Position numbers and translations under genes: made by a program
Virus record (IMG/VR): IMGVR_UViG_3300029319_000006
Coordinates: 1 to 64,000 of that record
Origin: a virus
Direction: 5' to 3' (one strand)
Length of the DNA stretch: 64,000 bases
Notes under the pieces: model-generated
What the model saw: the letters and a program-made list of their open reading frames with translations, nothing else
What the model was told of the DNA's origin: nothing
Databases searched by the model: none
Shown: piece by piece, positions 7,054 to 14,123 of the stretch
Numbering within the stretch: position 1 is the first letter of the stretch
Layout: the number at the start of each line of letters is the position of its first letter

Positions 7054-7067
7054 TATATATAAGATTT

Positions 7068-8027
7068 TTATAGTCCGTTTGGAACTATAATATAATGAAT
7101 TGATAATACAACACCAACTGATGCTGCAAGACCAACCATCATCTTTAAGAAGTCTTTTCCAATCAATGGAAAGACAACTTTAAACTTTTCTTTACCGGTA
7201 ACAGTAGCCATGGCTAATTCTCTACCACAAAGAAGTCCAACAAATACCCATGTTGTTGACATAGGAATATCATTTAGTTCTTTAAAGAAAAATAAAATTA
7301 ACCAATATACTCCATCAATGATAGTAGCACTTCTTACATAACGAGTGTTATGTTTTTCAAGTACAATGTTTTGAATCCTACCACCACCTTCACTAAACAT
7401 ATACCAAAGACCAGCAATAAAAACAACACTAATTATTAACATTAAATCAACTGGTATTTCTCTAGGAAGAAACACGGCTATGTTAGCCATATCATGTGAT
7501 AACCAAGTCCACCAAAGAAATCCTGTTGTAAACCATTGACCTATTCGCCAATACTTTTTATGTTCTTCTTTAACTGGTTTAGCTTCATCTAATATTTTAC
7601 TAACTCCAATCCATATAGCATATGCTGCTACAGCTGCAACTGCATATCCCATCATAGATTTCATTAGCATTTTTTCTAATATAAATGTACTAGCAAAAGC
7701 ACTTAAAACTAAAAATGAAGTTGATACAGGAACACCCACTCTAGTAAGTAATACTAGTAATGCTGGTGCCATAGCATGATACCATTGTATTTCTTGAAAA
7801 GGTATCTTATTTAGTCTGCCGTATGATATATCGCCACCATACATATACCAACCGTACCATAAAGCCCAAAGTAAAACAGCAGATGCACACCCCCACATTA
7901 CTTTCCAATTGACTCTTTCGTTATTTGATGCAATCCAAGTACCTAAAGTCTGTACTGAATCATTTGCTATTACTGAATAAGCAGCTAATAAAAAACCAAT
8001 TGCCATCCAAAATGTTATGAGTTCCAT
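7068..8027 (-). CDS. PiT-like inorganic phosphate permease
   Basis: About 319 residues from ATG 8027, chosen because AAGGAA lies just upstream. It is strongly hydrophobic with roughly eight membrane segments. SVIANDSVQTLGTWIAS near the N terminus matches the PiT signature GANDxANAxGT, and VGVPVSTSFLVLSAFAS matches the inverted-repeat motif GxPVSTTH. The PiT family imports phosphate with H+ or Na+. It is shorter than bacterial PitA (about 500 aa) and has diverged motifs, so transport specificity is inferred. It sits downstream of pstS and a terminator-like hairpin. Confidence 0.72.
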   Translation of the reverse strand: MELITFWMAIGFLLAAYSVIANDSVQTLGTWIASNNERVNWKVMWGCASAVLLWALWYGWYMYGGDISYGRLNKIPFQEIQWYHAMAPALLVLLTRVGVPVSTSFLVLSAFASTFILEKMLMKSMMGYAVAAVAAYAIWIGVSKILDEAKPVKEEHKKYWRIGQWFTTGFLWWTWLSHDMANIAVFLPREIPVDLMLIISVVFIAGLWYMFSEGGGRIQNIVLEKHNTRYVRSATIIDGVYWLILFFFKELNDIPMSTTWVFVGLLCGRELAMATVTGKEKFKVVFPLIGKDFLKMMVGLAASVGVVLSIHYIIVPNGL

Positions 8028-8051
8028 TATATTATTTCCTTTTTGTAAAAA

Positions 8052-8073
8052 GGTGAGGAGTTTCCCCCTCACC
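8052..8073 (-). terminator. terminator/attenuator between pstS and the permease
   Basis: On the minus strand GGTGAGG, an 8-base loop and CCTCACC are followed directly by TTTTT. Its position between two functionally linked genes suggests attenuation, so that pstS is made in excess over the permease. Confidence 0.75.
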
Positions 8074-8081
8074 CAATTAAA

Positions 8082-9032
8082 TTAATTAAGTGGTATTAAA
8101 CCACGGTCTGTAGCAGCACCATCTTCACCAATAATTATATCTGAATTAAAGTAATCTACAAATTCTTGTAAGCCAGGTATAATTCCTACATGTTCTTTTT
8201 TATAGTAAAAGTATAAAGGTCTTGATACTTTATAAGAACTGTCTGCTATTGTGTCAAAGGTTGGTTCAACACCATCAATAGTTGCACCTTTAACTTTATC
8301 ATTATTTTGATCTAAGAATGAAAAGCCAAAAACTCCCCATCTGTTATCATCATCATCTAATTTAGCAATAATAAGATTATCATTTTCACCCATCTGTACT
8401 ACGTGTTTGTCTGAACGAACAGCTGAGCAAAGAGCTTTATATCCATCATTACCTTTTTTAGGCATTCCATATACCTTCTTACATACAGAGTGCATAACTA
8501 ATTCAACAAATGCATCTCTTGTACCTGATGAAGGAGGAGGTATCATAATATCAATTTCGTTATTAGGAAAGGAGGGATTAATGTCAGACCATTTTTTATA
8601 TGGATTAGGTACCCATTGACCATCTATTAAAACATTTAGTGCTACTGCGTTAAAGATATCTTCTTTAGTAAAATTTCCTTTAGGTCCAGAATTTGCATTT
8701 GCAAATACAATTCCATCATACCCTATTAAATTTTCTATAGGAGTAACTCCATTGGAAGCACACATTTCTTTTTCAGAATTTTTAATTGCTCTTGAAGCAC
8801 CGGTTAAGTCTGGTGTATTTGTTCCAATACCTTTGCAAAATATTTTCATTCCACCACCAGTTCCAGTTGATTCAATAACAGGAGTTTTGAATTCTGTATT
8901 TTTGCCGAAATATTCTGCGGCAACTGTTGTAAAAGGATAAACTGTAGAAGATCCTACAGATGATATGTAGTCTCGTGCGAGTGCTGGCATAGCCAGAAAC
9001 ATCACACAAATTGTGATTAGTATATTTTTCAT
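8082..9032 (-). CDS. pstS: phosphate-binding protein PstS
   Basis: 316 residues with a signal peptide ending ALA-RDY. The mature start YISSVGSSTVYPFTTVAAE and the loop ESTGTGGGMKIFC are the phosphate-binding P1/P2 segments of PstS. LTGASRAIK and PPPSSGTRDAF complete the ligand site. PstS delivers phosphate to the PstCAB importer in the periplasm. Marine T4-like phages often carry pstS to keep phosphate flowing in starved hosts. I see no convincing Pho box upstream; the tRNA gene ends about 100 bases upstream. Confidence 0.93.
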   Translation of the reverse strand: MKNILITICVMFLAMPALARDYISSVGSSTVYPFTTVAAEYFGKNTEFKTPVIESTGTGGGMKIFCKGIGTNTPDLTGASRAIKNSEKEMCASNGVTPIENLIGYDGIVFANANSGPKGNFTKEDIFNAVALNVLIDGQWVPNPYKKWSDINPSFPNNEIDIMIPPPSSGTRDAFVELVMHSVCKKVYGMPKKGNDGYKALCSAVRSDKHVVQMGENDNLIIAKLDDDDNRWGVFGFSFLDQNNDKVKGATIDGVEPTFDTIADSSYKVSRPLYFYYKKEHVGIIPGLQEFVDYFNSDIIIGEDGAATDRGLIPLN

Positions 9033-9134
9033 TTATAACTTCTCCAAGTTTGTTAGAGTTTCGGTTACGTTTTTTTATCAGGATTCCTTGTTTGAAGGCT
9101 TTGCCCGATATTCTTATATATAAATATTTGTTCT

Positions 9135-9223
9135 TGGCTTTGGGGGGTGGATTCGAACCACCACGTCTTGCTCCAGACAATGTATAAACAGTACACCGCG
9201 TCTACCAATTCCGCCACCCCAAA
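9135..9223 (-). tRNA. class II tRNA, anticodon GUU (Asn codons), Leu-like body
   Basis: The minus strand folds as a complete tRNA with CCA encoded: acceptor TTTGGGG/CCCCAAA, G73, D-arm GCGGAATTGGTAGACGC (as in bacterial tRNA-Leu), anticodon stem GTGTA/TACAT, loop CTGTTTA, long variable arm GTCT-GGAGCA-AGAC, T-arm GGTGG-TTCGAAT-CCACC. The loop places GTT at 34-36, which reads asparagine AAC/AAU. Long variable arms normally mark Leu, Ser or Tyr tRNAs, leucine tRNAs carry A73, and position 37 here is U instead of a purine. It begins 4 bases after the stop codon of the AsnRS-like gene, so the two form one transcription unit. Confidence 0.85.
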
Positions 9224-9227
9224 CTAT

Positions 9228-10043
9228 TTAACTCATAGCTGCAATCAGCCTGGTCAATCCTATTCCTCCACCCACTCGTGGAAAGAATTCTAACTTGAAA
9301 AAATCTTCTAATTCTTTTTCTACTCTATCTTTTCCAAATAATTGAAATAATAATTTTGAGTATTCACCTTTTGCAATTGTATGAAATGTATCTCTCATTT
9401 GTTCTTTATCACAGGATCTTTCTGCGGAACCAATAGTTTCCATTCCTCCTAGTATTACATCTATTTTTTTACTATGCATACCAGTATCCCATCTGGACAT
9501 ATTCCAAAAAGGACTTGTGAATTCTGGAAAATCAGTAATCATAGCAGTACCAAATTCTTCACCCATTTGGTTTTCATGTTTAGCTTCAATTTCTTCATAA
9601 GTAGCTAAGTTATAATGTCTCTGCCATGCTTCATATGATTTTTCTTCAGGAGCTGCAAATCCTAGATAATTTACTAACTCTCTTTCCATAGATTTAAGAG
9701 TTGATATATCTCCTGGAAATTCAAATTCAAACATAGGAAAAATAATATCATGTCTTCCTGGTATTGCATTTGGTTCTTGTCTATATGATGTTGAGACACA
9801 AAAAAAGCCAGGAACATCTGGCTTTGTAAGTAATTCGTGTTCTAACCACATTTGTCCCGTTTGTGGTAACGGCCATATTTGACCTGCATAATTGTAAGTA
9901 GCTACATTAAATGGGTCTTCACAGGCAGCAAGAATACTCAATCTATTTTGTGTATGGACTTCTAAAAATCCCTTGTCTAAAAAAAAAGACCGTAAACGGT
10001 CTGTAGTGTCAGTAAATTTTTGCGGGTCAATCAGCTGCGTCAT
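9228..10043 (-). CDS. class IIb aminoacyl-tRNA synthetase-like catalytic domain (AsnRS/AsnA-type)
   Basis: 271 residues that are nearly all class II catalytic core. Motif 2 is TSYRQEP (R88, E90) followed by GRHDIIFPMFEFEF. The Asn/Asp-specific segments are ITDFPEFTSPFW and GGMETIGSAERS, and motif 3 is GGGIGLTRL (R265). The N-terminal OB-fold anticodon-binding domain of AsnRS/AspRS is absent, as in asparagine synthetase A and the archaeal AsnRS-derived asparagine synthetase. It may make free asparagine or charge a tRNA. The adjacent GUU-anticodon tRNA favours a tRNA link. The proline of motif 1 is replaced (EVHTQN). A late box (10077-10084) and AGAGGAAA precede it. Confidence 0.8.
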   Translation of the reverse strand: MTQLIDPQKFTDTTDRLRSFFLDKGFLEVHTQNRLSILAACEDPFNVATYNYAGQIWPLPQTGQMWLEHELLTKPDVPGFFCVSTSYRQEPNAIPGRHDIIFPMFEFEFPGDISTLKSMERELVNYLGFAAPEEKSYEAWQRHYNLATYEEIEAKHENQMGEEFGTAMITDFPEFTSPFWNMSRWDTGMHSKKIDVILGGMETIGSAERSCDKEQMRDTFHTIAKGEYSKLLFQLFGKDRVEKELEDFFKLEFFPRVGGGIGLTRLIAAMS

Positions 10044-10076
10044 ATTTTTTCCTCTAATAAAAAGTTTAAACTGATT

Positions 10077-10084
10077 TATTTATA
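10077..10084 (-). promoter_or_regulatory. late promoter for the AsnRS-like/tRNA unit
   Basis: TATAAATA on the minus strand, 34 bases before ATG 10043, in the gap after the lysin gene. It would place both the synthetase-like gene and the tRNA under late control. Confidence 0.7.
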
Positions 10085-10092
10085 ACAGTTTA

Positions 10093-10566
10093 TTACCAAG
10101 TTCCGTCCCAAGTGTAAAAAATATGTTTACCTATTTTAAGACTACTTGACATACTATGTCTCCATTTAGGTTTTACATATACAGCATGATAAAAAGTAGC
10201 TCCATTAGTAGGATCAATCTTTCCTTCTTCTTTTGCATAATAAACATCTTCAGCTATTTTCATAGCTTGTTTGAATGCTTCTTTTTCATATGCTTTATCA
10301 CTTTTACCATCTTCTGTCCAACTAAATTGTCCAGGTTGATATACTACTTTACAAATCGTATCTCTAAATTTTTCATGTTCTACTCTATTAAGAGTAACCC
10401 ATGCTACAGCATATCGACCAACTGGTGGTTCAGATCTTGCCTCATGGTATATGTTTAATGCTAAACATTTCAATTGTTTTTGATCTATTTGTTTTGCCTG
10501 TACACTTAATGCAACTATTATCAAAATAATAAATGCATTAATAATATTAACTATTATTGTCTTCAT
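10093..10566 (-). CDS. SleB-like cell-wall hydrolase, exported
   Basis: 157 residues from ATG 10566, preferred over the upstream GTG because GAGGAAG sits ideally before it. A signal peptide (residues 1-24) is followed by CLALNIYHEARSEP, the catalytic-glutamate motif of the cell-wall hydrolase SleB/CwlJ family, then VGRYAVAWVTLNRV, GQFSWTEDG and YHAVYVKPKW. The family cleaves peptidoglycan. It is the best endolysin candidate in the window, with Sec export built in. A promoter lies at 10595-10623. Confidence 0.82.
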   Translation of the reverse strand: MKTIIVNIINAFIILIIVALSVQAKQIDQKQLKCLALNIYHEARSEPPVGRYAVAWVTLNRVEHEKFRDTICKVVYQPGQFSWTEDGKSDKAYEKEAFKQAMKIAEDVYYAKEEGKIDPTNGATFYHAVYVKPKWRHSMSSSLKIGKHIFYTWDGTW

Positions 10567-10594
10567 TTTTTCTTCCTCGTTCCTCACATTATTT

Positions 10595-10623
10595 ATCGTA
10601 TATTATTTTCTAATTAAAGTCAA
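10595..10623 (-). promoter_or_regulatory. sigma70-like promoter upstream of the lysin
   Basis: Minus strand -35 TTGACT (10623-10618) preceded by AACTG, 17-base spacer, -10 TACGAT (10600-10595). CGATAAATA overlaps the -10 end and resembles a late box, so dual control is possible. Confidence 0.6.
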
Positions 10624-10634
10624 CAGTTTTTTTG

Positions 10635-10642
10635 TATAAATA
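10635..10642 (+). promoter_or_regulatory. late promoter, plus strand
   Basis: TATAAATA 30 bases before the ATG of the first plus-strand gene of this cluster. It diverges from the lysin promoter. Confidence 0.75.
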
Positions 10643-10671
10643 CAGAAAAAAGTTTTGGAGTAAAGTGAAAT

Positions 10672-11070
10672 ATGGCAGATGCAAAGTTAAGTGATAATAC
10701 AGTAGTAGCAACCCCTTTAAGAAATATAATAAGTTTAATAGCAGCTGCAGCAGTAGGAACTTGGGCTTATTTTGGTGTTATTGAAAGACTGAATCAGATT
10801 GAAACTAATATTACATTAATGAGTACTGATTTAGAAGAAAATACAGAATTTAGAATTAAGTGGCCACGAGGAGAAATGGGTAGCTTACCTGCAGATAGTG
10901 AACAATTTATGTTAATTGAACATTTAGCTAGTCAGCTAGAAAAATTATCTGAAGATATAGAAAATGGTGATGCTCCTTATGACCAACAACAAAAACTAAC
11001 TCTAGATTTTTTTGAAAAAAGAATAAGTAAATTAGAAGAAAGAATAGATGAGTTAAAAAATGGGAATTAG
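10672..11070 (+). CDS. membrane-anchored coiled-coil protein, 132 aa
   Basis: One membrane helix near the N terminus (about residues 17-38, LRNIISLIAAAAVGTWAYFG), then a coiled-coil-rich C-terminal half (IEHLASQLEKLSEDIEN, ISKLEERIDELK). GGAG and a late promoter precede it, so it is a late product. Function unknown; a structural or envelope-associated role fits the layout. Confidence 0.75.
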   Translation: MADAKLSDNTVVATPLRNIISLIAAAAVGTWAYFGVIERLNQIETNITLMSTDLEENTEFRIKWPRGEMGSLPADSEQFMLIEHLASQLEKLSEDIENGDAPYDQQQKLTLDFFEKRISKLEERIDELKNGN

Positions 11071-11073
11071 CTA

Positions 11074-11292
11074 ATGTTAGAAATATTTAAGGGATTCATC
11101 TTGTTTCTATTTGTAGATGGGACACCTTTAGAATTCACACCGAAGGAATCATTATCAGATTGTTTAAAAACAAAAAGAGAAATTGCAAGAAATGTAGGAA
11201 ACAGCAATAGATATTCATGTGGACAAGGTCAAATACGAATGGAAGAACACAATGGGAAAATGCAACCTATTGAATTGTTAGAAAGAGGATAA
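11074..11292 (+). CDS. hypothetical protein, 72 aa
   Basis: Hydrophobic N terminus (MLEIFKGFILFLFVDG) then a polar part with two cysteines. It is three bases downstream of the previous gene in the late plus-strand operon. No family recognised. Confidence 0.6.
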   Translation: MLEIFKGFILFLFVDGTPLEFTPKESLSDCLKTKREIARNVGNSNRYSCGQGQIRMEEHNGKMQPIELLERG

Positions 11293-11299
11293 AAAGTTT

Positions 11300-11734
11300 A
11301 TGTACGAATATAAATGTAAAATACTAAGAATAGTAGATGGTGATACTGTAGATATTGACATAGATCTAGGTTTTGGTATTTGGATGCACAGAGAAAGAGT
11401 TCGAATGTATGGTATTGATACACCAGAAAGTAGAACTAGAGATTTAGAAGAAAAGAAATTTGGAATGATGGCAAAAGACTTTGTAAAAAGTATGATGCCA
11501 ATAGGATCAATACAAACTTTAAGAACATCTAAATATGATGCTAAAGGTAAATTTGGTAGAATATTAGGTGAATTTATAGTTTATGATTCTAAAGAAGATT
11601 GTCAAAAGTCTTTAAAGGATATAATGATAAGAGAGTGTTTAGGAGTTGAATACTTAGGACAATCCAAAGAAGATATAGAAGAAGCTCACTTAGTAAACAG
11701 AAAACAATTGGAGTTGTTAAATGGCACCAGCTAA
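11300..11734 (+). CDS. staphylococcal-nuclease-like (SNase) endonuclease
   Basis: 144 residues covering the SNase OB-fold. ILRIVDGDTVDIDIDLGF carries the calcium-binding Asp. RERVRMYGIDTPESR carries the catalytic Arg, Asp-Thr and Glu, and GKFGRILGEF the second active-site Arg. The family hydrolyses DNA and RNA with calcium. There is no signal peptide, so it acts in the cytoplasm or in the virion. Its 3' end overlaps the EF-hand gene, and the pairing of a calcium nuclease with a calcium-binding protein is notable. Confidence 0.88.
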   Translation: MYEYKCKILRIVDGDTVDIDIDLGFGIWMHRERVRMYGIDTPESRTRDLEEKKFGMMAKDFVKSMMPIGSIQTLRTSKYDAKGKFGRILGEFIVYDSKEDCQKSLKDIMIRECLGVEYLGQSKEDIEEAHLVNRKQLELLNGTS

Positions 11735-12089
11735 AAAATTAGAACCAGGATCTAGATGGGCACATTTAGATCGTGATGGAGATGGAACTGTAAGTGATGA
11801 TGAAATTGCAATGGAAGAAAGAATGATACAGCTTGAAGATATGCGAAGTGATATGGAAAATGAAGATAAGAAACAAGATGCACAAAGAGGGATGGCTTGG
11901 TTTGCTTTAGCTGGAATGCTATTGTATCCGCTAGCAGTTGTATTAGCTGTATGGTTAGGATTAGATCAAGCAGCCTCTATCTTAGGAGATATGGCTGCTG
12001 TATATTTTGTTTCTGTAGCAGCAATTGTTGCAGCTTTCTATGGTAAGGAAGCCTATGCTGCTGGAAAGAAATCTGTCTCAGGAAAATAA
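11721..12089 (+). CDS. EF-hand plus membrane protein, 122 aa
   Basis: Residues 17-28 (DRDGDGTVSDDE) form a canonical EF-hand calcium loop. A charged helical linker follows, then two membrane helices (about residues 57-78 and 87-108), the second Ala-rich. The start overlaps the last codons of the SNase gene. EF-hands are uncommon in phage proteins. It could localise or sense calcium at the envelope or be part of the virion; the late promoter upstream agrees with a late role. Confidence 0.75.
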   Translation: MAPAKKLEPGSRWAHLDRDGDGTVSDDEIAMEERMIQLEDMRSDMENEDKKQDAQRGMAWFALAGMLLYPLAVVLAVWLGLDQAASILGDMAAVYFVSVAAIVAAFYGKEAYAAGKKSVSGK

Positions 12090-12314
12090 TTAACAGCCTA
12101 GTATACGACTAATAGACTGCCTATCATCCGTATAGATAGAGCCTCCGTTACTGATATGCTCTTCTACTTGTTCAAAGTAAAAAGCAGCATCTTCATTTCC
12201 TGTATCTTCTAGTAATTGTTTACTTGTACGAAAAAAATTTCTTATCTGCATATCTCTCAAGCCATTATCGTTAGCTCCAGCTCTATGTGTTTTACCTGCG
12301 CGCTGATTCGACAT
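12090..12314 (-). CDS. hypothetical protein, 74 aa
   Basis: Polar protein beginning MSNQRAGKTHRAGANDN, preceded by AGAGGAG. It converges tail-to-tail with the EF-hand gene, with no terminator visible between them. No family recognised. Confidence 0.6.
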   Translation of the reverse strand: MSNQRAGKTHRAGANDNGLRDMQIRNFFRTSKQLLEDTGNEDAAFYFEQVEEHISNGGSIYTDDRQSISRILGC

Positions 12315-12498
12315 TTTTATTCTCCTCTTTTAGATAAACTCCATATGCTTCTATAACTTTATTAGGCATAGCATATGGATTATGTTTAATCATAACACAC
12401 AATTGCTCAAATGTCAACCCTAAAAATTCCATTTCTTTTTTAAGGACAGTCATAGCTCCTTTAATTCTCATACTGCGTCTCCCCATTGCTCTTGCCAT
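12292..12498 (-). CDS. hypothetical basic protein, 68 aa
   Basis: Begins MARAMGRRSMRIKGAM, a basic N terminus, then one amphipathic helix (FLGLTFEQLCVMIKHN). It overlaps the start of the next gene and lies in an early operon. Start choice is uncertain because several Met codons follow. Confidence 0.55.
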   Translation of the reverse strand: MARAMGRRSMRIKGAMTVLKKEMEFLGLTFEQLCVMIKHNPYAMPNKVIEAYGVYLKEENKNVESARR

Positions 12499-12504
12499 TA
12501 GACA

Positions 12505-12717
12505 TTACGCAATCTCCCTATAGTGATCTACCATATCATCCCACATTTCAGCAAGTTGGTCAACAACATTCTGTACAGAAAGATGTGAAACAAGATTGTA
12601 ATGTTCTAACATCTTTTGAATAAACTCTTTCTGTGAATCTACTTCAATTATGAGATCATTAGCTAGACCAAAAAACTCATCTTCAAGATCCACTACATAA
12701 TTACTTCCTATTGTCAT
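12505..12717 (-). CDS. hypothetical acidic protein, 70 aa
   Basis: First gene of a three-gene early operon under the promoter at 12745-12773; GGAG precedes ATG 12717. Acidic and helical, ending MWDDMVDHYREIA. Small acidic early proteins of phages are often inhibitors of host enzymes, but nothing specific is visible. Confidence 0.65.
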   Translation of the reverse strand: MTIGSNYVVDLEDEFFGLANDLIIEVDSQKEFIQKMLEHYNLVSHLSVQNVVDQLAEMWDDMVDHYREIA

Positions 12718-12744
12718 GTTTTTCTCCTCTTCATTTCTACATTC

Positions 12745-12773
12745 CTTATACTATATTTAAAAACAAATGTCAA
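12745..12773 (-). promoter_or_regulatory. sigma70-like early promoter
   Basis: Consensus -35 TTGACA (12773-12768), 17-base spacer, -10 TATAAG (12750-12745). It is back-to-back with the plus-strand late promoter at 12792-12799. Confidence 0.85.
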
Positions 12774-12791
12774 CACTTTTTTCCATTTTTT

Positions 12792-12799
12792 TATAAATA
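12792..12799 (+). promoter_or_regulatory. late promoter, plus strand
   Basis: TATAAATA 19 bases before ATG 12818, with GGAGAGAAGA as ribosome-binding site between them. Confidence 0.75.
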
Positions 12800-12817
12800 T
12801 AAGAAACGGAGAGAAGA

Positions 12818-13300
12818 ATGGTAGATCCAGTAACAGCAATTGCAACAGCAACTGCTGCATTTAATGCAATTAAAAAAGGTTTTCAGTTTGGACGAGATGT
12901 GGAATCTATGTCTGGTGACCTTGGAAGATGGATGGGAGCTGTTAGTGATATCAATAAAGCTGATGAATATGCTAGAAGACCACCATTATTTAAAAAATTA
13001 TTTAATGCAGGATCAGTAGAAGAGGAGGCATTAAACGCATTTATGGCTAAGAAAAAAGCTCAGGATATGAGGGATGAGTTAAAAAACATAATTGTTTTTA
13101 CAAGAGGTCCAAATGCATGGAATGAATTACTTAAAACAGAAGCAGATATAAGAAAGAAAAGACAAGAAGCAATATATGCTCAACAAGAATTAAGAAGAAA
13201 AGTTATTGAAATAATAGCTGTAGTAATTGTAGTAGGAATGACTGTAACTGCTATAGCACTAGTAATATATGCTGCTGGAGTAAGAAGAGGTTTGTGGTAA
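12818..13300 (+). CDS. late membrane protein, 160 aa
   Basis: Ala-rich N-terminal helix (VTAIATATAAFNAIKKGF), a charged helical middle (KKKAQDMRDELKN, KRQEAIYAQQELRRK), and a C-terminal membrane helix (about residues 131-154). This tail-anchored topology with a long soluble helical domain suggests a structural or envelope protein. It is late by promoter. No family can be named. Confidence 0.7.
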   Translation: MVDPVTAIATATAAFNAIKKGFQFGRDVESMSGDLGRWMGAVSDINKADEYARRPPLFKKLFNAGSVEEEALNAFMAKKKAQDMRDELKNIIVFTRGPNAWNELLKTEADIRKKRQEAIYAQQELRRKVIEIIAVVIVVGMTVTAIALVIYAAGVRRGLW

Positions 13301-13492
13301 TTGACTAACTCTTACTACACTGGTACTGATTATAGTACTATGCACCCTTTTCATTTTGATTTTTGGTGGCATTTATTTATCCCATGGTCTTGGCATAATT
13401 GGATTTGGATAGCATGTATGTTAATAATATTAGCAGTTAGATTTAATGATATGTTAGTTTTACATAAACAACAATCTGAAGAATGGTTGTAG
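13301..13492 (+). CDS. small aromatic membrane protein, about 63 aa
   Basis: Trp/His/Phe-rich segment MHPFHFDFWWHLFIPW then a membrane helix. The first codon of the frame is TTG directly after the previous stop; ATG 13340 could be used instead. Continues the late plus-strand operon. Confidence 0.5.
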   Translation: MTNSYYTGTDYSTMHPFHFDFWWHLFIPWSWHNWIWIACMLIILAVRFNDMLVLHKQQSEEWL

Positions 13493-13563
13493 TCTTTTAC
13501 CTTTTTGTTTTTATTGCTTTAGTGTGGTGTTTAGCTACACTCACATGGTTATTTTTAGAATAA
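13483..13563 (+). CDS. tiny membrane peptide, 26 aa
   Basis: ATG at 13483 inside the end of the preceding frame opens MVVVFYLFVFIALVWCLATL and six more residues, one hydrophobic helix ending in Glu. Overlap with the upstream gene suggests translational coupling; lysis-peptide-like in size. Confidence 0.45.
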   Translation: MVVVFYLFVFIALVWCLATLTWLFLE

Positions 13564-13704
13564 CTATTTTTTCTTTTTAAGTCTTCTTATTTTAGCAAAA
13601 AAATTAAATAGTTTATTTTCTTTGATAGACTTAGCTACTTTTCTTCTTCCACGAGCTCCAATAGATTTAGAAAGTCTTTCACCTCTTTTTAAATTTTTTT
13701 CCAT
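13564..13704 (-). CDS. small very basic protein, 46 aa
   Basis: Begins MEKNLKRGERLSKSIGARGRR and ends KIRRLKKKK; about 40 percent Lys/Arg. Start overlaps the stop of the DoxX-like gene (TAATG). A nucleic-acid-binding or internal head role fits its charge. Confidence 0.5.
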   Translation of the reverse strand: MEKNLKRGERLSKSIGARGRRKVAKSIKENKLFNFFAKIRRLKKKK

Positions 13705-14123
13705 TAGGTTCTATTTCCTCTTAGTGCAAAGAATAATCCTCCTACCCATAAAAATACGTGAAGATTATCATATAAAATAACATCCCATAAACTTTCTGGT
13801 TCACCTATCCATATTACTCCTGTCATAATACAACACATAGTTATACCACTGAATCTGGTAATCATGTCACCAACCCAATCAAACTTTTCACTATATAACC
13901 AATTTGCAGTTAATATACCACCAAATAATAAACCTAGACCAGATAAGAATTCACCATATGTTACAAACCACCAAACTAATACAGATAAATCATATGAAGC
14001 AGCTTCATCTACATCAATAGGCATTTTCATATAACCTTGTTGGATAAAAACTATAGCTATTGGTATTCTAAGTAACCAATGACTTAAACAAAATTCTGGT
14101 AAATTCTCAATTAATTTCTTCAT
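13704..14123 (-). CDS. DoxX-like membrane protein
   Basis: 139 residues with about four membrane helices. LLRIPIAIVFIQQGYMK at the N terminus and YGEFLSGLGLLFGGIL in the second helix resemble DoxX-family proteins (LLRxxxGxxFxxHGxxK, ExxGGLxLxxG). Members are linked to quinone or sulphur metabolism and redox stress, but function in a phage is unknown. Family assignment is tentative. Confidence 0.5.
   Translation of the reverse strand: MKKLIENLPEFCLSHWLLRIPIAIVFIQQGYMKMPIDVDEAASYDLSVLVWWFVTYGEFLSGLGLLFGGILTANWLYSEKFDWVGDMITRFSGITMCCIMTGVIWIGEPESLWDVILYDNLHVFLWVGGLFFALRGNRT

Noticed and set aside
9119-9126. TATAAATA on the plus strand next to the tRNA
   Set aside because: No plus-strand gene lies downstream; it would transcribe antisense to the tRNA and synthetase gene. 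Likely a chance match in AT-rich DNA.
8872-9180. 102-aa minus-strand frame spanning the tRNA 3' half and the pstS start
   Set aside because: It reads through the tRNA and the pstS signal-peptide codons in another register; composition is Arg/Ser-rich noise with no RBS.
9228-10043. Reading the AsnRS-like gene as a truncated, decayed full-length AsnRS
   Set aside because: All three class II motifs and internal AsnRS segments are intact, it has its own RBS and late promoter, and compact core-only relatives are known; truncation debris would not keep these.
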